Source: Rhynchonema sp. JSB1_4 (taxonomy: Eukaryota; Nematoda; Chromadorea; Monhysterida; Xyalidae). Taken from it: DNA of 64,000 bases. How positions within the stretch are numbered: position 1 is the first letter of the stretch; each line of letters starts with the position of its first letter. The notes under the pieces are model-generated. The model was not told the DNA's origin. It saw nothing but the letters and a program-made list of their open reading frames with translations, and ran no database searches. Below are positions 34,074-44,154 of the stretch, piece after piece. Position numbers and translations under genes: made by a program. The stretch covers positions 62,001 through 126,000 of the forward strand of contig JASAMV010002293.1 in NCBI GenBank assembly GCA_030248065.1, given 5' to 3'.

Positions 34074-35175
34074 AGTATCGTCGGTATCAGTAAAATTAAG
34101 ACCAAGCCCCAACAAAAGACCAACCCCCTTTTTGTGTGCAGCGTGTAGCTGGCAAACTATTCTAAACATTCACCAAAAATTTTGTCTCAAAACGCTATGT
34201 ACATTGAGTTACAGCATGTTGAAAACACCTGCTAGTCCCCGTTGGGGGTTGGTCTAGTTTCTTATTTTTGAAAAAGAAAACCAAGTTGGTTGGCGGAGGA
34301 ATTTTCGCGGACAAAAAAGACCAAGCCCCAAAGCACGCGACCCCAACACACACACACACACACACAAGATTGCTTCAGCACATGATTGTTGCATAATACC
34401 CCAGCTGTGTGTGTGTGTTGTATTAGGGACTTTACGCTCTCTCGGTGAGTGCGTCGCTGCTGGCCCGATCATTACGTTTATAATGTATCGTAAGGCGGCT
34501 TGGCTGTTGGCGTCTTTAGCACAGTGGCAAGCATATCTGACTGTGGTTGTGAGAGCCACGAGTTCGAAGCTTCTCACAGACAAGCTTTTTGATGTTTTTC
34601 TTTATGTTTTCAATGTGTAAATATCAATGATTTCAACAAACAGAAACCAATCGCTTCACACCCGACGTTTGCTTCAAAATACAATCAGAAAAACCCGGCC
34701 CAAAAAATCGGGCCGGATAGGACCGGGCTGACTTTTTCTGAATCCGGCCATGCCGGACCGAGGTAACCTGATTCCCACCTCTGTAACAAGCATTTTGAAT
34801 GATAATGCTGCATTTAAGACGTTTTCATGAACCCCGTATTGAATCATTTTCAAGCAGGCGAAAAATAAATGGCAGAGAAAATGGGGGTTGGACTATTTTT
34901 CGGTTTTCAACTGCTCCGCCAAGGGGCTTGGTCTATATTTATTTTTTTGTGAACTAAAACCAACCGACAAATTGCTTTGTTTTTGCTTGGATATGATGTT
35001 TCAAAGTCTACTTTTGTTTCTATGATGATCAGCAAGCTCCCTTACGTAGCCATGCCAAACATCAGCCTACCGAACCAAACCGTGTTGGAAATGCGGTCAG
35101 GCCAACTTCAAACGCTTTTTTCTCGAAAAAGTGGTTTGGGGGTTGGTCTTATTTTTACTGATACCGACGGTATGT
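34074..35175. mobile_element. Inverted-repeat element, about 1.1 kb
   Basis: Ends TATCGTCGGTATCAGTAAAA and the complementary TTTTTACTGATACCGACGG, followed inward by AAGACCAAGCCCC and its complement. A second internal pair (GGGGGTTGGTCTA near 34,240 and GGGCTTGGTCTATA near 34,925) suggests a nested or rearranged copy. No coding region. It lies in the spacer of the large foldback. Confidence 0.65.
34513..34585 (+). other. Possible tRNA-derived fragment
   Basis: An A-box-like TAGCACAGTGGC and a B-box-like GAGTTCGAAGC are spaced as in a tRNA, but the acceptor and anticodon stems do not fold well. Perhaps a decayed SINE head. Weak. Confidence 0.25.
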
Positions 35176-35389
35176 AATTGCAGCGGGCCGCACAGGCAAT
35201 ACGCCATAAGAAGTGATGCATACGTATTATTTGAGTAGATTCTGCTCATTAATCGGGTGCGGCTGATTCGGCTATCAGGGTTGCCCTAAAAGTGTGTTGT
35301 GCGCGGTTTCTACCCGTTTTCTCACGGGCGAATCCCATGTGAATACTACCGTAATCGTACATTCGCATTATTGTGTAGAAGTAGTCTTA

Positions 35390-35575
35390 GCTCAGGCCTA
35401 GGTCAGGTTTAGGCTTCGGTTAAAGTCAGCCGTAATGCAGGATTAGCCTAAGCTAAGGATTAAGAATAGGCTAGGCTTAGGCTCAGTTTCGGATTAAGCT
35501 AAGGATATCTTTAGGTTAGCTAAGGATTAGGCTTACGTTAGGCTGACTAAGCATAGGTTAGGCTTGGGTTAGGTA
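35390..35575 (+). repeat. Degenerate TTAGGC/TTAGGT-type repeat
   Basis: Irregular runs of AGGCTTAGG, GGTTAGGC and TAAGGATTAGG fill about 180 bp immediately before the right foldback arm. The period is loose. Confidence 0.6.
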
Positions 35576-36841
35576 GGTGGGGTGAACCTCCACTGCACCA
35601 GTCCGACCCACCCCCTCCCGTGTACAGCGATCGCAGCCGTGGCACTGCGGCCGGGTCCCTTCGACCACTCGACCGCTGGTGCTGCTGCCCGATGCGCCCC
35701 CTCCGCCCAACGTCCCCCCTTCCACATGTCCGATCACATCTGAAGACCCATCCGACCACCCCCCTGATGTCCCTGGACCCCCCAGAGCATCACAACCACC
35801 AACACCCTCCCCTCCCATCCGATTAGCGCATCCCCAGTCATTGTAGTGGTGCATGCCAGACACACACAAGTGGCTCGGCGTCAGGCACAAGCACACATGC
35901 TAGTGTGCTAGCCTGATAACGCCCTGGGTCATTATTGGGTCAACAGCAGCATTAGTGTTCGTCCGCGTGTGACACGAGGGTGACGAGGGCTGACCGGGAT
36001 TTGGGGGCATGCCGTTTTGGTGTGTCAAATTGTGAATTGGTTGCGTGACGTGTGTTGACACAAACACTCGGAATGAGCGCACTGATGTTTCACTCTTGAC
36101 ATACGCACACATTGATGAAACATCATCGTGCCATGTGCGTACGTGTGTGGATTCAGTGTGCGGTCACAATCGCAGGCACAGCAGCAGGTGATTGACTTGA
36201 ATGCACTGTTGACAATCCCAATCAGCTATTCAGCACAATGGGCAGCTTGCACCCAATGGTGAGCGGGGCTGTGATCAAGGGCAAACACTCTGCTGAATCA
36301 TGACATCTGAATGCTTGGTCACAAGTTTTCAATGCCGAGTTCCCCATCTCATCCTACACCCAATCCGAATGATGCCCAATTCATCCTAGAATGTTGTGTC
36401 AAATGCCCCGACGTGCAACAGGTGCATTTAATGTGCATCAAAAGTGTCCCTTGCCCTACACCTAGGTTGGTTCCTCTGTCATTCTCCTTCTGCGAGCACC
36501 ATCACAAACTGTGTGATCATGTGACCATCTCTGGGTTCGATACAGTGGTGCACCCTTGAGGGTTGTCTTCAACCCAATGCCCAATCCACTTAATGCCCAC
36601 ATATCCGAGCACCGTCCCCATTGTTGTGCATCAAGTGCACCAACGCACATCTGTGTCGTGCTCATGTTGTGCCCGGTGCAGTGAAACATCAACTGTGATC
36701 GCGTGACCTGCAGTCAGATTGCCGTTGGCTGACTGACTCATTTCGAACAATCGTTTTGGCCGAGGTGCCAGGCCTCATCGGTGTCTGACGATATCACAAG
36801 CTCACTTTCTGAGCCTGGGCGGCAGGATAAGCATTCTCCTC

Positions 36842-38220
36842 GTTAAATGAGTGCAAAAGAGCACCACCGAGATGCCACTGGACTAAACGGAGAGAAACTT
36901 GCGTGGCACATCACAAAAAATGATCGATATTTTCGATAATATTCTGTATCCCGATCCCGAGCAAGGCAGTGTGCGGCGCACACTGTTTTTCTGATTTTGG
37001 TTTGGATTAAAATAGCAGACCCGCAGCACACGGCAAAAACATCACCAGAAAATGGCGAAGCTCTCTGAAACTGTTGTTCCAAGTTGCTGTTTTATTGTGC
37101 GCCGTTACGTTTCCCATTCACGGTGTGAAACATCAGCCCACCAGCTGGCCGCCCTTGAGTGCACAGTCCAAACGGACCCGGGACATCTGTGATGAATAGC
37201 AACTAGACGATCGTTTGCCAGCACACGGGGCTTAGCCATCAGCTACCTACATACATCGTTCAGCAATTGAACTTTTGGTTTATTTGTGATGGCACCCTTG
37301 CCTTTTGCAAGTAAAGTGCTTGATGAACACACCCATGCTTGTTTTTGTTACATTATATGTGATCCCACAAACGGGCCGTGGATTTGGATTCAGTCTGTTT
37401 CTTGCATTACAGAGTACAAGTTAGAGGTCGTTTGTCTGTTGTTGTTTGCACCCCGTTTGTTTGACCGGTGATGTTGCTGTTTCTTGCGAATATGTTTGTA
37501 CAGACTGGTTGTGTCAAAAAGGTTGTGTTTTTCTGAAGTCCCGTCAAAATACAATTTCCATTGAAGATCAGTTGGTAATGTTTCATCTATGTATACATGT
37601 CCATGTGGCATGATGCAATGTGTTTGTGGTTGTTGTTCACATTTCACTTGTTGTTTGTCTGTATGTACCTGCTGTGACTAGAAGTCCACATTCAGTGCGG
37701 ACGCAACAGAACATCGTCAGTATTGTTTAGAGAGGCAAATTATTTTTGAGATGCCAGGGCAACTTCAGGGGCTGTTCTTTCGCACTCGCTGCGCTGTTTC
37801 CTAGATTTGGAATATTAGTGCTGAATGACACACCGTCATATTTGTGGCTTGTGGGACGATTTACATACTGATGAACACAATAGATGTTTTTCAAGACGTT
37901 TCGTGCCCAATCAGGTGCGCTCCTTCACACCATCAGCGTGCTTACAACACTCAGCTAAAAGGAGCAGGTCCGGGATTAACGCAACTGCGTTTACCTTCTA
38001 CATTATGCACTGCACCGATCACGAGCTCGAAACGCACCCGAAACGACTAAAAACGATGGTAAAAACGTGTAGGTCCAGTCCAATCTCTTCACAGTTCAAC
38101 TGTGTTATCCTCTGCCTGTATAAGAGGATTCGAACAGTTTCGATCAACAACTGTTGTGATTGTGATGCATGATTTATATCAAATCGGCTTTTTTATAATA
38201 ACAAACAGGTGTTTGATGTT
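36842..38220. other. Intergenic, no gene seen
   Basis: Between the foldback and the 3' end of the 285-aa gene. It contains one exact GTGAAACATCA (37125). No exon with acceptable splice sites was found. Confidence 0.5.
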
Positions 38221-39945
38221 TCACACAGCAGCAACATCAGTGATCGCCTTGCATCGATCCTTCAACCTGCACTCAACACAAGTTTCCACCCCTTCAGTTG
38301 GTGTCCCTTTGTCCTCTTGGTCATCAACTGGCGACTGTTCCAGCACAGTCGTTGCGATCTGCTCTGGAATCGCAGCTGCTGCCTCGCGCACTATGCCGTT
38401 GCCTGAATTTGGATAAAATATAGCATTAGTGCCGTGTAGCAAGGGCGAGTGTGCCTATACTGTGATCGCGCTGTCATCACTTATTAAATGCGATTTCTTC
38501 CTGATACTTTGCTGCACGGCCATGGAGACTTGGAAATCGGAAGAATAAAACAAGGACAAATGGCCGTCCTGTGCACTGGCACTGACGATGACCTGGTGCA
38601 CCGCCCGTCTGTGAAAACTAGTCGAAATTTGCAACGCGACAAAAAACGCGGTGTTCAAAATTTTCTGTTCCCGTTGGATGAATGGGCATGGTATGGCAGG
38701 CAGCGCACGTGCAATTCTAGTATAATTTTGTATTGGACCAACTCGTTCCGTTGAACACCGACCGTGTTTCGAGAAATAGGTCCATCCGGCCACGCTGTCT
38801 TTCTGCTGCCAGATGTTGGCGCGTTGTGCTGAAAGGGCACGCGACCGAAGCAGACGTTGACGCAGACTGTAACCGTGCGCCATGCCGTGGTCCGACGATT
38901 GGTAGAACAGTTTCTACATATGTGATTTGTTATGTATTTTTGTTCCTTTTCTCACGATATTAATTCAAAAAATGCTTACCGCGGTCGGAGTTCGAGGGCG
39001 GCTTTCGCCGGTGACCGTACGCGGATTGAATGGGGCACGAAAACCACCTGTGGAAAATAGGAATCGAAAATAGTGAATTTTTGTGCCCTGATTCAAAAAG
39101 GCCCGTGCAGCTACAAACTTTCCGACAAGTTCAGGCTCAGATTATCGCGGTCGAACCGAGTGCTGCCCTGGTACAAAGACGGGTGATCTGTGAAACAAAA
39201 AGAAAAGAGAACATTTTTTATTGAATGCAATGAAAGAGAAAATCATCCTCCTACCATCCGCCGATCGGACCGTGTCAAATCCGTCCGAGTCACTGCTGTA
39301 CCGAGAGCGGCTGTCCAGCCCCAATGAGTTCAACATACTCAACGGCGGGTCCTTGATGGACATCGACTTTTTGCGACCTGGTGGCTTGCTGTTCCGACGC
39401 GTGATGTGTGCTAATTTGACCACCATGATGCGGCGTGCGGATATGCTGAAATGTTGTCGCTGTCAATTTGGCGCTTTTGCGAAACTGACGATCACCAAAG
39501 CACACAACCACCCGGTTTCCAGACAACAGTACGCAGACTTACGTATCAACTTTGTTGTAAAACCCTTTCACTCAATTTCTCATGAACGCTTTGTCTTCAT
39601 GGAGGCAGAAAAATTGTGGGGTCCCAAACCTGTCACCACAAAAAAATGTAGTGAGAGACACACGGTTCTGTGCTTTGAGCAGATACTGAAAATGCTGCGG
39701 TTATATTTTAATACACACATGTATTAATGCACTTGTGTTCCGTGGTGTGAAGCTTCACCCAAGCTAGGGTACCTGTGAAAACATGTGTGAACCAACCACA
39801 TTGCGAGCAACGCGAACGCCAACACAATCAGTGCGATTGTGGCAATCGTCAACAAGCTCAATTGTCGCTCGATACGTTCGAAAATACCGCTGTCAATCAA
39901 CCGCGATCCATCGTGCAGATTCATTATTTGATATTGCTTCGGCAT
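38221..39945 (-). CDS. Single-pass membrane protein of unknown family, 285 aa, six exons
   Basis: Exons 39773-39945, 39255-39445, 39119-39187, 38980-39047, 38739-38913 and 38221-38402 join with phase 2, 1, 1, 0, 1 and end in TGA. That agreement is strong evidence for a real gene. The protein starts MPKQYQIMNLHDGSRLIDSG. It has one hydrophobic segment at about residues 30-52 (LLTIATIALIVLAFALLAMW). Next come a basic stretch (ITRRNSKPPGRKK), a Ser-rich region (SRSRYSSDSDGFD), a Pro/Arg region, a helical segment (HGYSLRQRLLRSRALSAQRA) and an acidic tail. There is no signal peptide before the TM, so a signal-anchor protein is likely. Its final stop codon lies inside the TGATGTTTCAC motif at 38214-38224. 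I do not recognise the family. Confidence 0.72.
38403..38738 (-). other. Intron of the 285-aa gene with one copy of the 22-bp dispersed motif
   Basis: ACTGACGATGACCTGGTG is on the + strand at 38581. The intron otherwise shows no repeat. Confidence 0.5.
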
Positions 39946-41041
39946 GCAGAAAGTAGAAAAAGCCGATTTAGAAAATAGAGCTGACTGTTTTTTGGCCAGA
40001 AATCCAATTTTTTGTCAAACAAACTGCACAAAGAAAAACACAACATCAGCAGCTATGCCCGTTACAAACCTTCGCGTGTGACGTGTGTTATTTCCGGGGT
40101 GGTTTAGTATTCCGTCATTCGGTCTCAAGCCGTCGTCGGTCGGCAGTCACGTCTGCAGGCACAACATGAAATGATGATTTATGAATTCCGATCACTTGCT
40201 ATTGCTCCGTCGAGCCACTGGAGGATTAGCAACTGAATGTATAATTGTGGTAATTTGTCTTGTTGTGCCATGTGTACCGAGCCATGTACTGTATATATTG
40301 GTGTCGCGTGCAAACCAAGAACACGGAATTTTGTGCAGTGCTTATTATCTAGAGGTAGGGATTTCTGAGTTGTCGGAAAGTTGGTCATGAAGTCGTTAAA
40401 AATAGACAGCTGCTGTACAGAATCTGGTTCCTGCTATGCCGAGACAATATTTTCCGAGACTTTCGGTGCTCCAGGTCATCACCACTGCGAAAATCCGGTT
40501 TGGCCAACTACAATTAACAACATTTTTCAAGCGCTCATAATAAGCGAATAATTTATCATCAATGGGAAGCACAGACAGGAATAGCCACAACATAATATTA
40601 TAAGACAGTAACGCTTGAAATATAAATAAAGGCACCGAAATGATATAACAATGCGCGCACCAACACATATAAATACAACGAATGATAATCATTATAAGAA
40701 CGTTCTGAGAACCACGGTTACAACGTGAACAAAAAAGCCGAATAGCAAATAGATGCTAATAAAACACAAAACGATATGCGCTACGCTTTTCTATCACAAA
40801 TAGGTAAATCAAGTAAACTCAAAAGTAGAGACAAACCATACCAAAACGAGCCCGATTTCGAAGGTGGTGTGTATCCAAAACGAAAAGAAAGAGAGAAAAT
40901 CATCATGCTCCACTTTGTATTCTTCAACGTGTGACATTTCAAATCAGCAGCCACGTCAGAATGTTTCACCATTCTGCCAGCTGCGAAATCGAGCTCATGT
41001 TGGTGTAGTTTGCCTTTACACGTGACCACCTGGCTGATGTT
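39946..41041. other. Intergenic region with one MITE
   Basis: Upstream of the 285-aa gene and downstream of the SLC17-like gene. It is AT-rich and holds the family 1 MITE at 40830-41014. No coding exon could be supported. Confidence 0.55.
40830..41014. mobile_element. MITE family 1, full copy
   Basis: Inverted relative to the copy at 20637-20821. It has the same TIRs (CGAGCCCGATTTCGAAGG; CGAAATCGAGCTCATGTTGG) and the same internal AATGTTTCACCATTCTG. It ends 20 bp from an exact motif that overlaps the SLC17-like stop codon. Confidence 0.75.
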
Positions 41042-44000
41042 TCACGCACTCTCCTTAGTGATCACCCTCATTTCAAGTATGCCAGCCTCGATACTCTCAT
41101 CATCTTGCTGTTGTTCATTTTCGTTCTCATCTGTGGTCCCACCCGCCATCCTGGCCTTGGTCCAATCGGCCGGTTTTGCCTGAGCTGTCAAGGCGAACAG
41201 CAAGACGGCCAGCAACATCACGGCGCAGACCAGCACCTGACCGAAATACCACGCGAATGTGAACCACAACCATGGGCTGATGCACAGAGCGAGATTGAAC
41301 GAAACTCCGATCATGATCAGCAGCATGTTCGACCATTGATGTGCGTAGAGAGTAACCGATTGCCACACACCCAGTATGTCACCGGACAGAAACAGGGATG
41401 CGAGGATATAGCAGTTCGGCTGCCAGGTGACTGACAATTCCAACCAGGCCATGCCTGATTGGGCAAGGAGACACAACACGACCAGCACGTGAGATATGGT
41501 GTTGAAGACACGTGTCTGAAAGAAAATAATACCATAAACTAGATTTTTTTGGAAAAAGCAAACATTAATACACATTGATTGAAATGAAACTCTATTTGGA
41601 TCCAATTATCTATAGTTCCATTCCTGTGAAACGGGCAGTAATTGAATCAAGGCTCGCTCATTTATTGCGGCCAGTACCACAGTGATACGTTTGATGTTGG
41701 TCGCACAATGGTCATATAAGAATTCATCAAATCAATCCTGATTTTCACGTCCTCTTAACCACTGTGCTATTTGTGATTCTCACAAAACATTTTCACCTGA
41801 AAATAACTTAGCAGAGCACCCACGTTGCCGAGGGTCTGAAACATTGTACAAGCTGCATAGTTAGTGTGCGATCGCGCAACGCAACGTCATTACCCCGTCA
41901 GTTTCCTGCTTCACGAATCAGGAAAAAAATTTGACCAATTCTTGCAAAGTTATTGTGCGACCAATAGTAGTATAGTCCAACCACGAGCTCATGAGACGAC
42001 TTTTTTGAAGTTGGCTTGCGCGGATCCAATAATGTTCCGGCTGCACGTATTTCGGAAACGAAAGAAAGAGAAACGCACGTATTTAGTAAAAACACGCTCT
42101 CCACCTCGGTGCGTAAATTCCCTTTTGACTCCCAAAACATTTTTGTGTTGAACAACGTTGCTGTTCGCGTAAGCACGCAACAATTGAGGTCAGCCAGCTG
42201 GAACTTGTCATCATGTCTCTCAGCCCATTCTCTTTGTTTTGCTTTTCGAAACACGGGTAACCGGAGCATTTTTGAATCTGGCCAAGTAAGCTTTAAAAAA
42301 GTCGTCTCATGAGCTCGTGGCTGGACCATACGCCTTTTATCCTGCTTTGATCGAAGAGAGGTGCAAGAGAACATCGTCAGAGTAAACAGACTCGTCTCAG
42401 AATTTTGGTGCCACATGACAGATCAATGAAATGCACAGAAATCCCCCACCAAACACACCTGCATGGTGAGTGTCTTGCACATCTTGATTCGTTCACGAAA
42501 CACCACCAGAACAAGAGCGGCCACAAACTGAATGAAAAATACGGCGCCAAGAAAATATCCGCATTCAGCTGGCTTGTGGTGGTATTCTCTATTCATTCGC
42601 AGTGGCGCAACGAATACCAGCCAGGTCCAGACCATTGTGCGACTGAACACGTTGATCAGAATAGTCCAAGTGGGCAAACTTGACAGAATACGGCCCAGCG
42701 GTGCTTGTTTATGGGGATTGTTTTTATCATCCGTAGTTTTGGTCGCGAAAATCTGTTTGGATTTCCCTGTCAGGAGACGGTCCAGCTCCTGGCCAGTAAT
42801 GTAGGGCTGTCGTTGCGGCTGGTCATTGTAGATCAACAACCACAAGACAGCCAGCACAAGTGTCAAAGTGGCGAGAATTGATCCGAAGATAAAGTTGGCC
42901 GCCTCAGCCGAATGGAACAACGCTGCCGTCGGGTAGAGTAGCGCAGCGGACAGTGAAGCGGGCAGCATCAGCACGGTCATGAACAGGGCGCGGGTTCGAA
43001 CCGAGGCCCAGACTCGGATGACGCAACCGATGATCGGGAATACAGCGCCCAATGACAGCCCGCAGAGCAGACGCGTGGTCACGATGAGCCAGAACGACTC
43101 CAGATTGACCCCGATCGGCAACAGGGCCACTCCAATCAGGCTGGCGCACAAGGCGCAGAAGAACGGCACTCTGGCCCCGTAATACGTGCAAAGTAGACCC
43201 CATATCAGCACACTGGTGATGGCCCCGGTCAGACCGACCACACTGGTGAACAGGGTCTCCTCGTAGTCGTTCCACAGACGAAGACCCAACATTCGGTCGT
43301 ACGCGTCGAGACTGCTCGATAGAGTCGGAGTGCGATTGGTCTGAAACATTATATGGAATCTGGTGATTGGTCACGTCAAGTGATTTTTTTGTGAGAATAT
43401 TTTGTAATTTCGAACAACATAATAGTTCGTTATTAGCTGTCTGCGAACCACTTTTACGGTGGTCGAAAGCAGTGGCATTAGTAAATATCGAAAATATCTC
43501 TTGTAGAAAGGTCACGCGACGAAGGAAAGACAGGACCGGACCGGAACCGGCGGACCAGGTCATCGTCAGTGTGAATGCACCATATATGTGTTCACGCGTG
43601 ATCCCAAACTTATCACTAAAACTCAGTTAAAAATCTTAAAAAGGCAAACCAAATTCTAAGCTTAAAGAAATTTTACACCAAAACCGAACCTTCTCGCGAC
43701 GTTCAGTCTCCGTGGTAAATTCTTGACTTTCCTCGTCGAAAAGTTCGCTGTTCTGTTTTGTGGCCGCTATCAAGTTTGGCAGCGGAGTTGTGCTGGCAAC
43801 GACACGCGATATCAGACTTGTGGTCGCGTTGGCCGTCGAATCCTGGCCTGGGTCCGAATCTGGGTCCAGATCTGAGCCGAGATCTGCACTCGTTGGTTCG
43901 GTATCGTTTGAAGACACATCGCGGGGAAATCTGAAAGCTTTCTGTTATCTGTTTTATAAACCCTGATTGAAAAATACCGAAAACTAAAAAAATTTATTTT

Positions 44001-44154
44001 AATACCTGCTTTGTTCCAGTGTCAATTTCAAGGGAGGTGGCACCTTCGACTCCGAAATGTAGTAGAAGTGAATCAGGAGAAAATTTGCAAAAATAAGCGT
44101 AATTGATAAAAACAGTATCAGCAGAATCTGATGTCGCACCCAACACTGGCACAT
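41042..44154 (-). CDS. SLC17-like MFS anion/phosphate-type transporter, five exons, 594 aa
   Basis: Exons 44006-44154 (ATG 44154), 43690-43930, 42459-43340, 41797-41835 (39 bp) and 41042-41515 join with phase 2, 0, 0, 0. The first TM is LLILFLSITLIFANFLLIHF. A long Ser/Thr/Asp luminal or extracellular loop follows (DLGSDLDPDSDPGQDS; NAT glycosylation site). The large exon holds the middle helices. SLC17-like features are RVPFFCALCASLIGVALLPI, LLCGLSLGAVFPIIGCVIRV and NDQPQRQPYITGQELDRLL (the family's Y..P..HP.I...E loop). Also present is LGRILSSLPTWTILINVFSR. SLC17 members carry phosphate, sialic acid, glutamate or nucleotides; the substrate cannot be read here. Charged TM residues typical of characterised members are not obvious, so it is a divergent member. 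TGA stop overlaps the dispersed motif. Confidence 0.85.
41971..42330. mobile_element. MITE family 2, full copy (360 bp)
   Basis: TIRs TATAGTCCAACCACGAGCTC and the complementary GAGCTCGTGGCTGGACCATA. TA-flanked. It lies in the intron between exons 3 and 4 of the SLC17-like gene, inverted relative to the 18,975 copy. Confidence 0.85.

Larger units (their letters stand above)
30582..36841. mobile_element. Large foldback structure: 1.26-kb inverted arms, 3.7-kb spacer
   Basis: The left arm 30582-31844 and right arm 35581-36841 are inverted copies, over 90% identical by eye. For example, TTATCCTGCCGCCCAGGCTC near 30,592 is complemented near 36,830, and GAACCTCCACTGCACCAGTC at 35,584 is complemented at 31,822-31,841. 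Each arm carries the same GTGAAACATCA motif sites. Frames inside the arms mirror each other and show no recognised protein. The spacer holds a 58-bp array, a CT-rich array, a separate 1.1-kb inverted-repeat element and TTAGG-rich sequence. It could be a non-autonomous foldback transposon or a segmental inverted duplication. No clear target duplication was found. Confidence 0.75.

Noticed and set aside
42904..43563. 219-codon minus-strand frame overlapping the SLC17-like exon
   Set aside because: Shadow frame; the +1 frame has TM helices, family motifs and matching splice phases.
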